From contig CAMZMU010000020.1 of the NCBI GenBank assembly GCA_947311845.1, positions 35,687,398 to 35,751,397 on the forward strand: a DNA stretch of 64,000 nucleotides. Reading direction: 5' to 3'. Source of the DNA: Poa pratensis (taxonomy: Eukaryota > Streptophyta > Magnoliopsida > Poales > Poaceae). The notes beneath the pieces are model-generated. The model ran no database searches, was not told the DNA's origin, and saw only the letters and a program-made list of their open reading frames with translations. Below, piece by piece: positions 31,391 to 44,700 of the stretch (its first letter is position 1; every line of letters starts with the position of its first letter). The translations under genes were made by a program, and so were the position numbers.

Positions 31391-32051
31391 GCTACATTCG
31401 CGACCTTGGACGCGACCCGTCTACCGCTACAGTAGATCGGCGATTTTTCTCTCCCCCCGCAGATCCACCTCGCCGCCGGCGTCTCGTCGGGTCCCCTCCC
31501 TCCGTCGGCCGCTCCGGCGGCGGGAGGGTGGGGGAGCCTCGGGTCCGTGCTGTATATAGCGTAGGAGATGTAGGGTGCCCTGCCGGAGGCGTCGAGGAGG
31601 TGGTGGCGTGCCGGCGTCGGGTTTTGCAGGTGATGTTCTTCCCCTCTCGCGATGGAGCTCTTTGCAGGTCCGTGGCGGAGCATCTCCTTCCTCATGCTCG
31701 CGACCCTCGGTGGCCGCCGTGCGTGGGGTACCCCGCTCTGGAGTTCGAGGCGGCGACTCCAGATCTGAAGATCGAAGCGGTCGATGCTGCAGCAAGGGTG
31801 CATGGCGACCAGCAGCGCAGGATGGAGGTTCTCCGGAACTCGAGGACCGGTGACTTCCCGTCCGCCAGGGGTCATCTTCGTCTCCAAGGCGTTTGTGAAG
31901 ATGCGGCGGCGGCGCGTCGCCGGAACGTGTTGCTCTGCAGTGGTTGCTCTGTTCTTGTTCTACAGAAGGACTTGGTTGTAATTTTGTGCTTTGTGGGGTC
32001 CTTTCTGTAAAAGTCTTGCTGTAATATCGGCGGTTTCCCGCAAAAAAAAAA
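31391..32051 (+). mobile_element. 661-bp poly(A) retroposon with 19-bp target duplication
   Basis: gaagcacataaattaagag flanks it exactly at 31372-31390 and 32052-32070. The right end is a 3' UTR-like stretch followed by A10. The inside is GC-rich at the left and T-rich at the right, like a spliced transcript or a non-autonomous LINE derivative. The plus-strand frame at 31528-32010 has no domain I recognise. The long duplication and tail show LINE-machinery insertion; whether it is a SINE-like family or a single retrocopy is open. Confidence 0.75.
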
Positions 32052-32070
32052 GAAGCACATAAATTAAGAG

Positions 32071-32806
32071 TTTCATTATGTTTTGCTCTAGTGACATAAG
32101 ATTATGTAATCTTGGGTTATTTTCTGTATCAACTGTATATATAGAAACTAAAAGCAAGTATGAAGGCTGAAGTAGCAAACGGAAAGCACAAAGTAGCGAG
32201 CATGAAGCAAAAGATTGATAGAAACTTTTTTGTGAAGAGTTCTTTCAATATTTAACTGAGTCTTGACTACAAAAAAATCGAAATTTCCAAACAAATCTAA
32301 AAAAATCTAAAAATCATAAATGTCACTATCCTGATAAGGTTTCAACTCTTCTAGATGATCAATTTGAAAGAATTATCGTTCTGAAGTTTTAAGTCCAAAT
32401 TTGACCCCCAAAACTCAAAGCTGCAAGATTTGATGTACCTTTTTTTAACATGGGCTAACGAAAATTGTTGGCTGCGTGCCAAGTGAGGCTGGTCACCTTT
32501 GACACCAACTAATCATTTGCACAAAAGTGATGGTTTTGTGACAAAATTTTGAAAGTTACCATAAATTGTCCAATATTCTTTTGAAGTGTTGGCACTGTTC
32601 AGAATGGCATTGGTACGTTGGTTTTGTTTAACATACCCGTCCCACTGACAAAACTGGCCAAATTGACAGTACGGCGTAAAACTCCACAGATCGGATCGCA
32701 GCTCACCCACGGGATAGAAATATCACAATTCACAGAGAGCGTGCGCAGTGTTTGTGCCGCCATAACCACCTCGAATCTGACGACGACGGCAACGGCGGCT
32801 GGAGAG
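32071..32806 (+). other. Upstream region of the sterol dehydrogenase gene
   Basis: AT-rich non-coding sequence. Composition becomes GC-rich from about 32730, and the frame is open back to 32618 but lacks protein-like character there. No clear TATA box is seen. Confidence 0.4.
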
Positions 32807-35800
32807 ATGGATGCGGCCGGAGGCGGTGGGAGATGGTGCGTGGTCACTGGGGGCCGCGGCTTCGCGGCGAGGCACCTGGTGCTGATGCTTCTCCGTTCCG
32901 GCGAGTGGCGCGTGCGCGTGGCCGACCTGCCCCAAGCCATCGCCCTCGATCGCGACGAGGAGGAGGGGATCCTCGGCGCCGCCCTCCGCGAAGGCCAAGC
33001 CGTTTACGTCTCCGCCGACCTCCGCGACAAGGCACAGGTCGTCAAAGGTGTGTGATCCATCATTTGCTCCCTGGATTGTTAGGCTGGGTAGGATTTGATG
33101 GTAACGTGGTGCCTGATTACATGATTCGTGTGGATCTGAAGCTGGTGGGACTTGGAGGAACCAATGACCTGCGGTGTACGAGTTACATGATTTACGTTGA
33201 CGAGTTAGCTGTTGTAATTTAGGTTGACGAGTTAATTTGCTAAGACCAATATTAGTTGAATATATAGGTGCTACACATTGTTATATATATAACCTTCATC
33301 TCTTAGTTGATGTACACTGTTTTTATGTTTTGGCACCAGCAGAGAGAAAATCCTGTGGTGTTACCTCTAGTAATTTCTGTTTATTTTATGTAATTATCAA
33401 CAATTACCTAGTACTGATTTACGAAAAAGTATGGAGCCGTGCATAAATAGTCACTGTGTTTATGCGTATCACAGTGGTGTAGTTGCATGACAATTTTGTG
33501 CTTTATTATGGCATCATCTATGCCTCCTTTTGATCTCATGGAGCTTATTGAGCATTCGCTAAGGGTCATGTATGTTATGGAGATAGAAGTAGCAGTAAAA
33601 TCCAGGAAATCGGTAATCATGTCACTTAAAGTTAAAATTAGTATTTGTCATGCTGGGCACATGTATTTCCCCCTTACGTAGCAAGGTGTTATGGGCATTA
33701 CTCAATTTAGTTAAATGATGTCTACTGCCTTTGTTCTTGCCTCAGTTATGTGTTTTTGGCTGCAGCTTTTGAGGGGGCCGAAGCAGTTTTTCATATGGCT
33801 GCTCCAGATTCATCCATTAACAACTTTCATCTTCATTATTCAGTTAATGTTGAAGGTTTGTAATGTGTACTTGTATGCTAGGCAGCTTTGGTTCCTAATT
33901 ATGGGATGGCACTGATTTGCTCATGGGATGACACCAAGTCGATCGCTTGTTGTTCTTACATTCACAGGAACAAAGAATGTCATTGATGCGTGTATCCGTT
34001 GCAAGGTGAAGAGACTTATCTACACTAGTTCACCAAGTGTTGTTTTTGATGGAGTTCACGATATTTTGAATGCAGATGAATCAATGCCTTACCCAGATAA
34101 GGTATGTCTCATCTGGATCATATCCTTTTTATTTTTCATTGGTTCCTACTTATTTACGACTCCTGACTAGATGTTCTCTTACTCCAGTTTAATGATTCGT
34201 ATTCAGAAACAAAGGCAGATGCAGAAAAGTTAGTGATGAGGGCTAATGGTAGGGATGGGCTTCTTACTTGTTGTATACGCCCAAGTAGCCTTTTTGGGCC
34301 TGGCGATAAGCTACTGGTTCCTTCTCTGGTTGCGGCTGCAAGGGCAGGCAAGTCCAAAGTAAGAACTGCTACATGTGTGTAAATCTGTAAACTTGAGTAC
34401 GCTAAGTTTGTAATTCATAAGGCACTCTCAATGTTTATGTCAAATGTTGATAGTTAATTCCCATAATCGTAGATTTGAATTTCCTTTTCTTCTTTGTTAG
34501 TAATGCAATTATGCAAATCATATCACTATTATCAGACAAAATTAATGCTGTAAGGTACCGAGTTGGCTTCTGAATTATTTACTGAAGTCCTCATTTGCAG
34601 TACATAATTGGTGATGGGAACAACTACAATGATTTTACCTATGTTGAAAACGTGGCATATGGCCATATTTGTGCAGACAAAACTCTATCATCGGAAGATG
34701 GTGCAAAGAGAGCTGCTGGAAAAGTAAGGCCCTTGCCTAAAATTTTACATTTTAAGATTCCATGTCATGATCTGTGATCCTTTTCCAGACGTACTTCATA
34801 ACAAACGCGGAGCCTATAAAATTCTGGGAGTTCATGTCATTGATTCTAGAAGGTCTCGGATATCAAAGGTATTCGCTTCTTCAATAATTTGAAACAAATT
34901 CACTTTTTAACTTTATGTTATGTGAAACATTGAGAATTGCTGTTGAGAGTGTCTATTGGCTCAAAAGACTCATAGACTTGCTTTTCTATTTTCCTTTAAA
35001 AATTAATGTTTTTACTGAAATGCTCATGCAGGTTATTGATTAATTTGAGATACATTTTGAACTTGGTTAACTCATAACTTTGGAGTATATCAACCTAAAA
35101 TTCTATTGTGTATCTTAAGTTTCCTATAAATTATTACCTTTCCATGTCATTGACTTTTTTTTGTAAGAGATTATCTAGGGTATGATATCTTGAATCGCAT
35201 CTTCAGTCTTATGGATCCAGGACCTAGATATGTTGTACCAATTTGATCAGAAATCTGAAGGGGTACCTCTACACCTACGTAAAGCATTTAACGATTAGGA
35301 ACCAGAGGGATTCTCTATACCTATTTGGTTGACTCAGTAACCAGTGTCCTAATGCACTGGGACTTTCTTGCAGGCCTTCAATAAAAATTCCTGTCTCTGT
35401 TATGATGCCAGTGGCTCATGTGGTAGAATGGACTTATAAGACGTTCTGTAAGTATGGAATGAAGGTTCCTCAGCTGACCCCGTCAAGGATCAGGATCCTC
35501 TCATGCAACCGGATATTCAGTTGCTCAAGAGCGAAAGAACAGCTTGGTTATGAACCCATTGTGTCACTCAAGGTGTTTACTGTGTCTTCTAGTGAGCTTG
35601 CTTGACTCAATGTGTTTTTGCATGGGATGGTTTGAATAACGATTTCAGCTCATTTCCCACTTCTCTCTTCTGAAAGCTCACTATAAGCAATTCTTATCTT
35701 TTCAAAATTTCAGGATGGTTTGAAGAGAACAATAGAGTCATATTCCCATCTACAAGCTCAGAACCAAAGGAGTATATCAAAGGCTTCAATTTTGCTCGGA

Positions 35801-36785
35801 AATGGAAATGGTATAACTCAAGCTCCCTTACGCCTCCGCCCCCACCCCGTCCCTCCTGCTCTCCTCACTAATATTTTTTTCCATATATTTTCAGTTGCAA
35901 AAACGCTTCTTTGGGAAGACACGAAGCAAACAATGACAGTGCTACTACTCTTGGCTGTTATCTACTACCAGTTATTTACATGTGGTTACACAATAATGAC
36001 AGCAATGGCAAAACTTCTCTCACTTACAGCGCTGTTCTTGTTCATTCATGGCATGCTGCCCACAAATGTGTACGGTCCTCTGTTAGTCTGGTTTCGTTTC
36101 CTCAATATACCTGCTACCAGATAGTTAAACACCATTTTATTCATCTCTTAGCATTTCCTCGAGTGTTTACCGTGAACCACATTGTGATTGTTTATAACAC
36201 CTATTGCAGGTTTGGCCACAAGATTGAGAAACTTGAACCCTCAAATTTTCACATCTCACAGATGGAGGCACATCAGATCGCTTGTTCAGTCAGCTCATCA
36301 TGGAACTCATTAGTTGGAGTGCTAAAATCACTTTGTAGAGGAAATGATTGGCCACTGTTTTCCAAGGTATGATATGCACTGTCTATTTTGTATTACACTC
36401 TTTACACTACTTGATGTTGTGCTAAGTACTGCCAATTCGTATATGTTTTGCGTTAGTGCCTGACTTGGTCACTTTTTTCCCATCAGGTGGTATTCTTTCT
36501 ACTAGTTGTTAGCATCCTTAGTTCCATGTCTCCGCAGGCTGCATTTAAAATAGGTAATGAAAAACTTCACGATTCCCTTTATAATTATAGCGATGACTGC
36601 CTCATCTGCATGACTACTGATGACATTGAATTTACATGGCAACAATAGGTATTACTCTGATTTTCGTAGGCTTCAAAGCATATGAGAAATGGGAGGACAC
36701 CATCGATAGCCTGGTGGGTGATATTTGTTCATTCATTCTGCAGTTTAGTCCTACCCAGAAATCTTCAAGGCAGAAACAAACGTAG
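32807..36785 (+). CDS. 3BETAHSD/D: Sterol 3beta-hydroxysteroid dehydrogenase/decarboxylase with reticulon domain
   Basis: The family oxidises and decarboxylates 4alpha-carboxysterols in sterol C-4 demethylation at the ER. Twelve exons splice to 556 codons with consistent phases: 32807-33047, 33766-33855, 33968-34101, 34188-34358, 34601-34723, 34789-34868, 35374-35572, 35714-35810, 35895-36069, 36210-36366, 36487-36553, 36649-36785; all introns are GT-AG. The NAD-binding Rossmann start is VVTGGRGFAARHLV near residue 10-25, then FHMAAPDSSINN and the catalytic YSETK (Tyr160, Lys164). CIRPSSLFGPGDK and FTYVENVAYGH follow. From about residue 379 a reticulon domain begins (KTLLWEDTKQT) with two long hydrophobic hairpins, expected to hold it in the ER membrane. 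No lesion is seen. The start is the ATG just before the Rossmann fold. Confidence 0.93.
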
Positions 36786-37300
36786 ACAAGGAGCATGTGA
36801 ACAGTTGAATGCCGATTTTTTTAGCGCTATTAACTTTAATTGTTCAGCTATCCCTTTTTGTTTTTATCTTTGAACTTGTCTTCATTTGTCATTCTATTAT
36901 TACCGAATCATCATTCAGAGTCTGAGGTGAAAGTGTTTTTTAGACTATCCCCACGGTAGTGAATGTAAGATATGGAGGAGTTCATTTTTTATATTTGTAT
37001 TGTTCACCAGATAGATGCATATTGAAATAAGATTGTTCTTCTACTGAATCTTATAAATTAGTTGAAAATGTTCGGCTACCTAATATTATGTATTTATTTA
37101 TGCATTATGCTGATGATTTCATATGTACACAATACTTGGAACACTCTAACCACATCCAAAGACATCACCTGGATTTTAAAGGAGGTTTCTTCAAAAGCAA
37201 CGCCTTCAATAAGGGAACAATGCATAAGTGTTGTTGTCGCCCGATAAAAAATCTTAGATATCTGAATTCTCAAAACAATGTCTTCAACAAGACCTACACC
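36786..37300 (+). other. 3' flank of the sterol dehydrogenase gene
   Basis: AT-rich, 3' UTR-like; weak aataaga words near 37026. No gene. Confidence 0.4.
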
Positions 37301-38340
37301 CAGTAAATGATAAAGCTTGGGTTTTCTCACAACTCAGTACTCGAGGAGCACCACCGGAATTGAAAAAGTCCTCCAATGTTGCTGCCCCCTGTTGCCGAGG
37401 CCGCCGTTGCAAGTCATCAAACACCACACATGTATCATGTCCGAATGGACATGAACAATGCCCCGCAGGACAAATCCTTACAACAATCGTTGCAGCATAG
37501 TTTCCATCGCATCCAATACATCCCTCCGCCATGATTTTAATTTCTTCAATCGCAACAGCCATCACTTTCTCCACCTTTGTCAATACCGCAGCATAGTTTT
37601 CATCGCATCCAATACATCCCTCCGCCATGATTTTAATTTCTTCAATCGCAACAGCCATCACTTTCTCCACCTTTGTCAATACCAGGAAAATTTAGACCTA
37701 GACATGTCCCATGGCACCAACAAAAGCGAAGCTTCGTGCATCGCCTGCTTGAAGCCGAAGTGCCTGATAATATGGTCGCACATGATCAGGTCCTTTCCAA
37801 TCCAGATATTCAGGAGCGCCATGCGCAATTCACGTAGATCTCCGACATAAAAGACCCGAGCTAATCGACATACAGATCGAGGAGACCGACATCCGGTAGA
37901 ACGGCGACTTGGCGCAAGAAGATGAAGGACCAAACCACCATTATTTTGTCCAAGCCATCAATACCCCACGCCGCCAGCCGGCTCCCTGTGGGATCGGTCG
38001 TCCCGCTCCCCCACCGACAGTCTGTAGGCCAGGCCGGCAGAGAAGAAGCTGACCCATGCCGCCCAAAGCCTGTTCCAGGGGTGGCCACGACCTCGAACAC
38101 GCCGGATGCAAGGCCGCCACCACGTCGTCGACCGGAGAACTACCCGTGGGGGAGAAGCCACCACGACCTCGAACCCACCGCCACCATCGATAGAGCGGGT
38201 TTTACCCGCCGGCGTCCTGCGGCTAGGGTTGCTCCAAGAAAAAAGAGGTTGGTGGAGATGCAGAGTTCACGTACCATATACACTCACTTTACCTCGATGA
38301 CTAACTTCGAAATACTGGGTCGACGGATCAAGTCTTGATA
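37301..38340 (-). other. Unrecognised transcript-like block, minus strand
   Basis: Read on the minus strand it begins GC-rich (about 38260 to 37920) and becomes less so, like a retroposed or captured transcript. A minus-strand frame at 37284-37679 contains a 32-codon repeat and a Cys-rich stretch (RICPAGHCSCPFGHDTC). No family is recognised, and no poly(A) or target duplication was found. It may be a third member of the retroposon type seen at 31391-32051. Confidence 0.3.
37492..37683. repeat. 96-bp tandem duplication (two copies)
   Basis: gcagcatagttt(c/t)catcgc starts at 37492 and again at 37588. The copies are nearly identical, and the period of 96 is a multiple of three, so the minus-strand frame stays open through both. 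Confidence 0.9.
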
Positions 38341-38749
38341 TTGACAGAGTTTATCATATACGCCTCGCTTCATCTCACACGCACACGCACACGCAGACGT
38401 CGAATTTAGGATTTGAATTATGACGGATACAACTACAACCACCCTGCTAACGAGTAACGTTGAAAGTACGGGTTGATTCTCGCAGCCAGATCTGTTTATT
38501 CTCGTTTTTAGCTCGTGTGAAGAGAGACACGTCTTAGACGATGCTAGCTGCACCCTAAAAAAAAAGACGACGCTAGCTGCATGACGTGGCCCGCGAGGGA
38601 CGGCATGAACCGATCATCTGCACGAGTCAAGTGTTGAGCGGCGAACGATCCGATCGGAGGCCACCTTGATGCACCAGTTTCAACTTTCAACACTGCCTCG
38701 CCATTTCGTCGAACACGTCGCAGGTCGCACTCGCCCTGCCGCAACCGCA
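38341..38749 (+). promoter_or_regulatory. Promoter and leader of COQ9
   Basis: Contains a short cacacgcacacgcacacgca run near 38378-38396 and turns GC-rich towards the start codon. No clear TATA box is seen, as is common for housekeeping mitochondrial genes. Confidence 0.4.
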
Positions 38750-41700
38750 ATGGCCTCCTCCCTCGCGGCCCACTGCCTCCTCCTCCGCGCCACCGCCGCC
38801 CGGCGCGTCATCCCCTGCGCCCCTCCGCTGTCTTCTTCCTTCTCCGCTCTCCGCCGGCTCTCCACCGACGCCTCGCCGCCACCGCGTCTTCCGCCTCCGC
38901 CTCTCGAGCCGACAGTCGATCAGCCCAAGTCGGAGGGCGCCTCCTCCTACGCCGGTGCCGGCGCTGGGGGGTCCGACCGGTCAGGACCGGGGGCTGCATC
39001 GGGGGGCCGCCGCCCGGGTGGCGCGGGGTACGAGGAGGAGCAGGAGAAGGTCCTCCGCGCGTCGCTGCTCCACGTGGTCTGGGCTCGAACTCCCTCCAAA
39101 TCTGATTCAGTTTTTGGCCTTCTTACTATTTTTTTTAAATATTGTTTGCTATTGTTTTTCTTTAGCCGAGGATGGGATGGAGCGAGTCGGCCATGATCGC
39201 GGGGGCGAGGGACGTGGGCGTGTCCCCGGCCATTGTCGGTGCATTCCAAAGGAAGGAGGCCGCGCTCGTCGAGGTAACATCCCCTTCGAGTCGACGTTTT
39301 CTGTTGTGATTGTTGGCTTATTTTGTGGTGGTCAATGTCATTGCAAGAGAATAATCTTTCTCGTGCAACTCCAATTGGAATTTGGAGAAGTATGGGCGCT
39401 TCATACATTTTTTTTTTGAAATTTCTACCAATTTTATTAATCTCCAATAACAGTTACATCGTTTATAAGGCTATTTAAAAGAACTCTAGGGGGCTCATCG
39501 TCCCAATTACAGGAAAGATTATTCAAAAAGGAAAATTTAGCTAGCTCGTGAGCCACTTTATTTGCATCCCTCGGGCAATGTTTAAAACAAACGGCGCCAA
39601 TTGTATTCATCAGATCCACGCAATCCGCAAACACCGCGGACGCCTCACTCCACCAAACTTCGCCACCATTGCATGCATCAATCACATCAGTTGAATCTGA
39701 TTCAGCTTGAATTCTATTTAAACCAAGTCTGTTAGCAAGCGCCAAGCCTTCTCTCATAGCAATGGATTCAGCCATCGATGCAGTAGAGACATGCGGTATA
39801 AACAAACACGCAGCAGCAACAAATCTTCCTTGGTAATCTCGAATAACGGCACCTATAGACCCTGCCCGTCTATCTTCGTGGAAAGAGGCATCCACATTTA
39901 ACTTCATAGTACGTGGTTCAGGTCTGGTCCAACGCACCACCCCGGTGTTTTGCACCTTGGTGGATTTTGCAGCATTTGCCGTGATTGAAAGGATAGACAT
40001 CTTACACTGAAAGATCGGCGGAACTGCTTCATCATGTGTTCGTCGCCGCCTGATCCACCAAAGGTACCAGCAGCACACAGAAATTGTTTCTTTTAGACCA
40101 ACATTAGTAAAGCCTGGCAATGTAATACCTTGACGTCGCAGCAGACTCTCGAGAACAACTGAGCCGGAGCGATCATCCGTAACAGCATCACTGATTAGCT
40201 CGGACAAACCAAGGTCTGTCCACAACTCTTGAGCCGTATGGCATTTAAAGAGAAGATGCATCACATCCTCCGGTCCCTGGTTACACACTGGACAGCCACC
40301 GGTTGTACCAACATGTCGATTAACCAATATAGACTTCAACGGAAGAATCCCATGTAATGCACGCCAAACGAAGATTTTTACTTTGCTTGGTACTTTCAGT
40401 TTCCAAAGTAAACTCCAGACCGGATTAGTAGCCGCACTGCCAGGCATCGCGAGCTGACCAGCAGATGGGCCAAAGTGGTGACGCCATTGCAAATAATATC
40501 CTGATCGTACTGTATATTTCCCATGCTTCGTAGCTCCCCAAGCAATGAAGTCCTCGAAACCATGGCTATTTAAAGGAATTTGCAGAATACGGCCAACATC
40601 CACTATCCCAAATAAATCATTGAGCAATTGTTCATCCCATTGGCCAGAAATTGGATCGATTAGATCACTAACCTTGGTGTATACGGCACCCCTCCTGGGA
40701 GATAACACCCTATAATTAGGACTGCTAGGTATCCATGGGTCGCTCCAAATATTGATCTTCTCCCCATTACCTACTCGCCACACGTATCCTCTTTTGAAAG
40801 TAGCTATGCCCGCCACAATACTCTGCCAAGTAAATGACGATCCTGCTTTTGGGCCAGCTTTTAGTATATCTCCATCCGGATAATATTTTGCACGTAGAAC
40901 ACGGCCACATAAAGATTCTGGTTCATTCACTAGCCGCCAAACCTGCTTAGCCAACATAGCAAGGTTAAAAGAATGAAAATCTCTGAATCCCATGCCTCCT
41001 TCTTTCTTTGGAAAGCATAATTTCCACCAGGCCAACCAATGCATTCTCTTGCTATTGTCATCATCTCCCCACCAAAAGTTGGAAATAGCATCCATCATCC
41101 TTTTGCAAACCCCTTTTGGAATAAGAAAGACGGACATAGCATATACTGAAATAGCTTGAGCAACAGCCTTCAAAAGAATTTCTTTGCCACCAATAGATAG
41201 AAGTTTCTCCTTCCAGCCATTAATGCGCTGGATTATTCTCTCAATGAAATGTTCGAAGCACTCACTTTTATCCGCCCCCACTAAGGCTGGGAGTCCCAGA
41301 TATTTGTCTGATAACGCTTCTGTGTCAATATGAAGAGCCTCACAAATTTCTGCTCTCATAAGAACATTAGTGTTTGGAGAGAAAAATATACTTGACTTAG
41401 CTAAACTCACCAATTGTCCTGAATTTGCACAGTACGTGTCCAACACTCGTTGCAAGGAAGTTGCATTGTTCATATCAGCTTTCATGAGGATTAGAGAATC
41501 ATCAGCAAATAGAAGGTGTGAAACTGACGGTGCATTTCTGCACACCCTTACCCCATCGATGCCACCAACTTCTTCTTCATACAACAAGAGACTGGATAAC
41601 CCCTCCGCACATAACAAGAACAAATATGGAGAGAGAGGGTCTCCCTGACGGAGCCCTCTAGAAGGAATAAACATATCGGTTTCTTCAGAATTAAATCTAA

Positions 41701-44700
41701 CTTGATATCTTACCGACCTCACACAAGCCATCATTAAAGAAATCCACCTTTCAGCAAATCCAAGTTTCCTCATCATATTCTCCAGAAAAATCCACTCAAC
41801 CCTGTCATAAGCCTTGTGCATGTCCAGTTTTATTGCACAACATCCGTTACTCACTGATCTCTTATTTTTAATAGCATGAACACTCTCATATGCCACTAGG
41901 ACATTATCAGTAATAAGACGACCAGGGACAAAAGCACTCTGCATAGGTGAAATAACATCTGGCAGTATTTCTTTCAATCTAAGGGCAAGCATTTTGGATA
42001 TAATCTTGTAAATCACATTACAAAGACTAATTGGACGGAATTGAGTTACCAGTTCTGGGTCATCAATCTTGGGAATAAGGACCACCGTGGTGTCATTCCA
42101 TCCTTCAGGAATAAGCCCAGTATTCAAAGCCTGCAACACCTCATGTGTAATCTCCTCGCCGCATATCCCCCAGAATCTCTTATAAAAAATAGCATGCAAC
42201 CCATCCGGACCTGGGGCTTTAAGATCCCCAATACTGAAAGCTGCCTTCTTCACATCTTCAGCCGTAAAAGGTGCAGTAAGTTTTTCATTCATCAACTGAG
42301 TCACTCTAGGCTGAATTTTGTCCAACACTTCTGGATCCGTAAGCTGAACCTCAGAAGTAAACAGGTTAGAAAAATACTGAAACACTAGAGGCTTAAGTGC
42401 AGCAGTACCTTCCACCCAGTTATTTGTATCATCTTTCAGACGCTTTATAAAATTTCTCTTGCGTCTTGCTGAAGCAAAATTATGAAAAAAGGAGGTGTTT
42501 CTATCCCCATATTGCAACCAATTGGCTCTAGAGCGTTGTGACCAATACACCTCCTCTTGCTCTAACAATAGCTCAATAAGATTCGCTAATTCCTTAGCTT
42601 TTGTTTCATTCTCTGCAGACATTTGCCCACTAAGCGCTTCATCTAACTCGCGTTGGGCTTTCCTGAGTCTCTTCTTCGGTTTCTGCAACACGGAAGAATC
42701 CCACTTATGTAGTGCCTCATGCAGCCGGCCTAACTTAGGCAGGACCCCGTCCGCCGTCGCTCCAGCCGCAACCCAAGCCTGCTCGACGACCTGGCGGAAG
42801 CCCTCTTCTTTCAGCCACCTCGCTTCAAACCTGCGTGGGCATTTTTTCTGTCTACCAAGGTCAGCCTGAAATTCCGTGTCAAGCATAATCGGACGGTGGT
42901 CAGAACGTATGTAACCCAAATGTTGCACCACTGCTCCTGGGTGCATGGCCATCCAATCACCATTAGCAACAGCTCTATCCAGGCGTTCTCGGATGCCACC
43001 TCGCCTCCAAGTGAAAGCGTCACCTGAGAACCCTAAATCTTCCAAATTACAGTCCATCAGAGTATCACGAAAAGCTTCCATGTATCCGAAAGGCCTAGGG
43101 TTGCCCCCCTCTTTCTCATGAGAAAATAAGATTTCGTTAAAGTCGCCAATTATAACCCAAGGCCGGTTGGAATTATTCTTCAACTCCCTCATCTTGTCCC
43201 AAGTTTTATACTTGTCCTGCCAACGAGGCTCTCCATAGATCCCTGTAAGCCTCCAAGTTTTCTCCAGTGATTCGACAACCTCAACATCTATGTATTTGGG
43301 AGCCGAGAAAATTTGATGTATGACAATCTCTCTTTTCCACAAGAGCATTACACCACCACTCCTGCCATCGCTTCGATTCACAATTTTAAAATCCATATTC
43401 AGTCTCCTCCTCAAACACTCTGCCGGATAATCATCTAGGTGTGTCTCCGACAAAAACAACACATCGGGATCACTACGCCTTCGGAGATCCAAAAGCGCTC
43501 GAACAGTCGGGTCGTTCCCCAAACCCTGACAGTTTAGAGATAATATTTTCATTGCGCCCGAACGTATTCCTCTTGGGACGGCGCTCCGTCCAGAGTCCAC
43601 CGATCTAACAGTTGACGTTGCTAATTCTTCCTCTCCAAACTTTCACGTCCGTCAGCGTTGGAGGGCTGTGATCAACCCCAAGAATCTCTCTCAGGCCAAA
43701 ACCAAACCGAGCAGGCCACGGTGCTCCTCAAAGCGATCTGAATTTAACCAGATTGGTGTAGAAGCACTAGACTTCACATAAAACAACCTTGACAAGCAAG
43801 TTGTACTAGAAACCGAACTCGAATCCTTGCAGAGCAGAGGAATCGTACGGGAAAAGAGACCGGCACCGCGTAGCGACGCGCCGGGAATTTCAGCGACGAG
43901 GAAGAATCACCGTCAAGACTGCATGCGTTGTCTCAGAACAAAATCTTGGACGCCATGCGCGCGCTGCCGGCCGGCGGCGGCGATCGCGGCGGTCAGAACC
44001 CTAATCTTAACTAGATGCACTGTTAGTTCAGCTAAGCTCATGGGCGCTTCATACATTATTCTAGGTATTAATTGCTTGATTGCACATTAATTGGAGTGGA
44101 AGGTAAGGCAGTCAGTTTTGTTACCCAGTCTTATGGGTTTTCCCGATATTGTAATGTTGATAGCTATTGCATATTTAGATGATGAATGTTGTTATTGTGT
44201 GGTTTGAACGTGTGATATTTATCCTCGACTATGTGATGCGTTTGGTCATTTCTGTTTGCCTTCAGTAACACTAGTAAGAATTCAGTACCCACTACTGAGC
44301 AGGTGTACAATATTGACACTCACTGTTGGGCTCAAAAGAGTGTAATTATATGTACAGCGATTATATCAGAATTAGGAATGCTGTGACATTGCTTTTTTAT
44401 GTATCACATGCTTGCATACAAGGTCATTTGTGCAAAGAGTTTAATCCTTGAGGTGGCAAATGTTAATGACTGATAAGACCATCCTAGTTGGGGTAATTTA
44501 CTGGAAAGAGGTTGATGCAAGTGCAAGTTATGTATCTTTCTCAACTTGCGTAAATCAATGCTAGTATATGTGTTTGTGTTATCACTATTTAGAGGAGGGA
44601 AGGGATGAAGGGGAGGGAGCTTGCTTGCTTCCTCCTCCATTGAGCAGTCTAGTGTCTTGTCCTTCTGTTAACCTGAGATCCTGCAGCAACACAGACCGTG

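Noticed and set aside
37492..37683. CRISPR-like direct repeats
   Set aside because: Only two adjacent copies with no spacers, in a plant genome; a simple tandem duplication.
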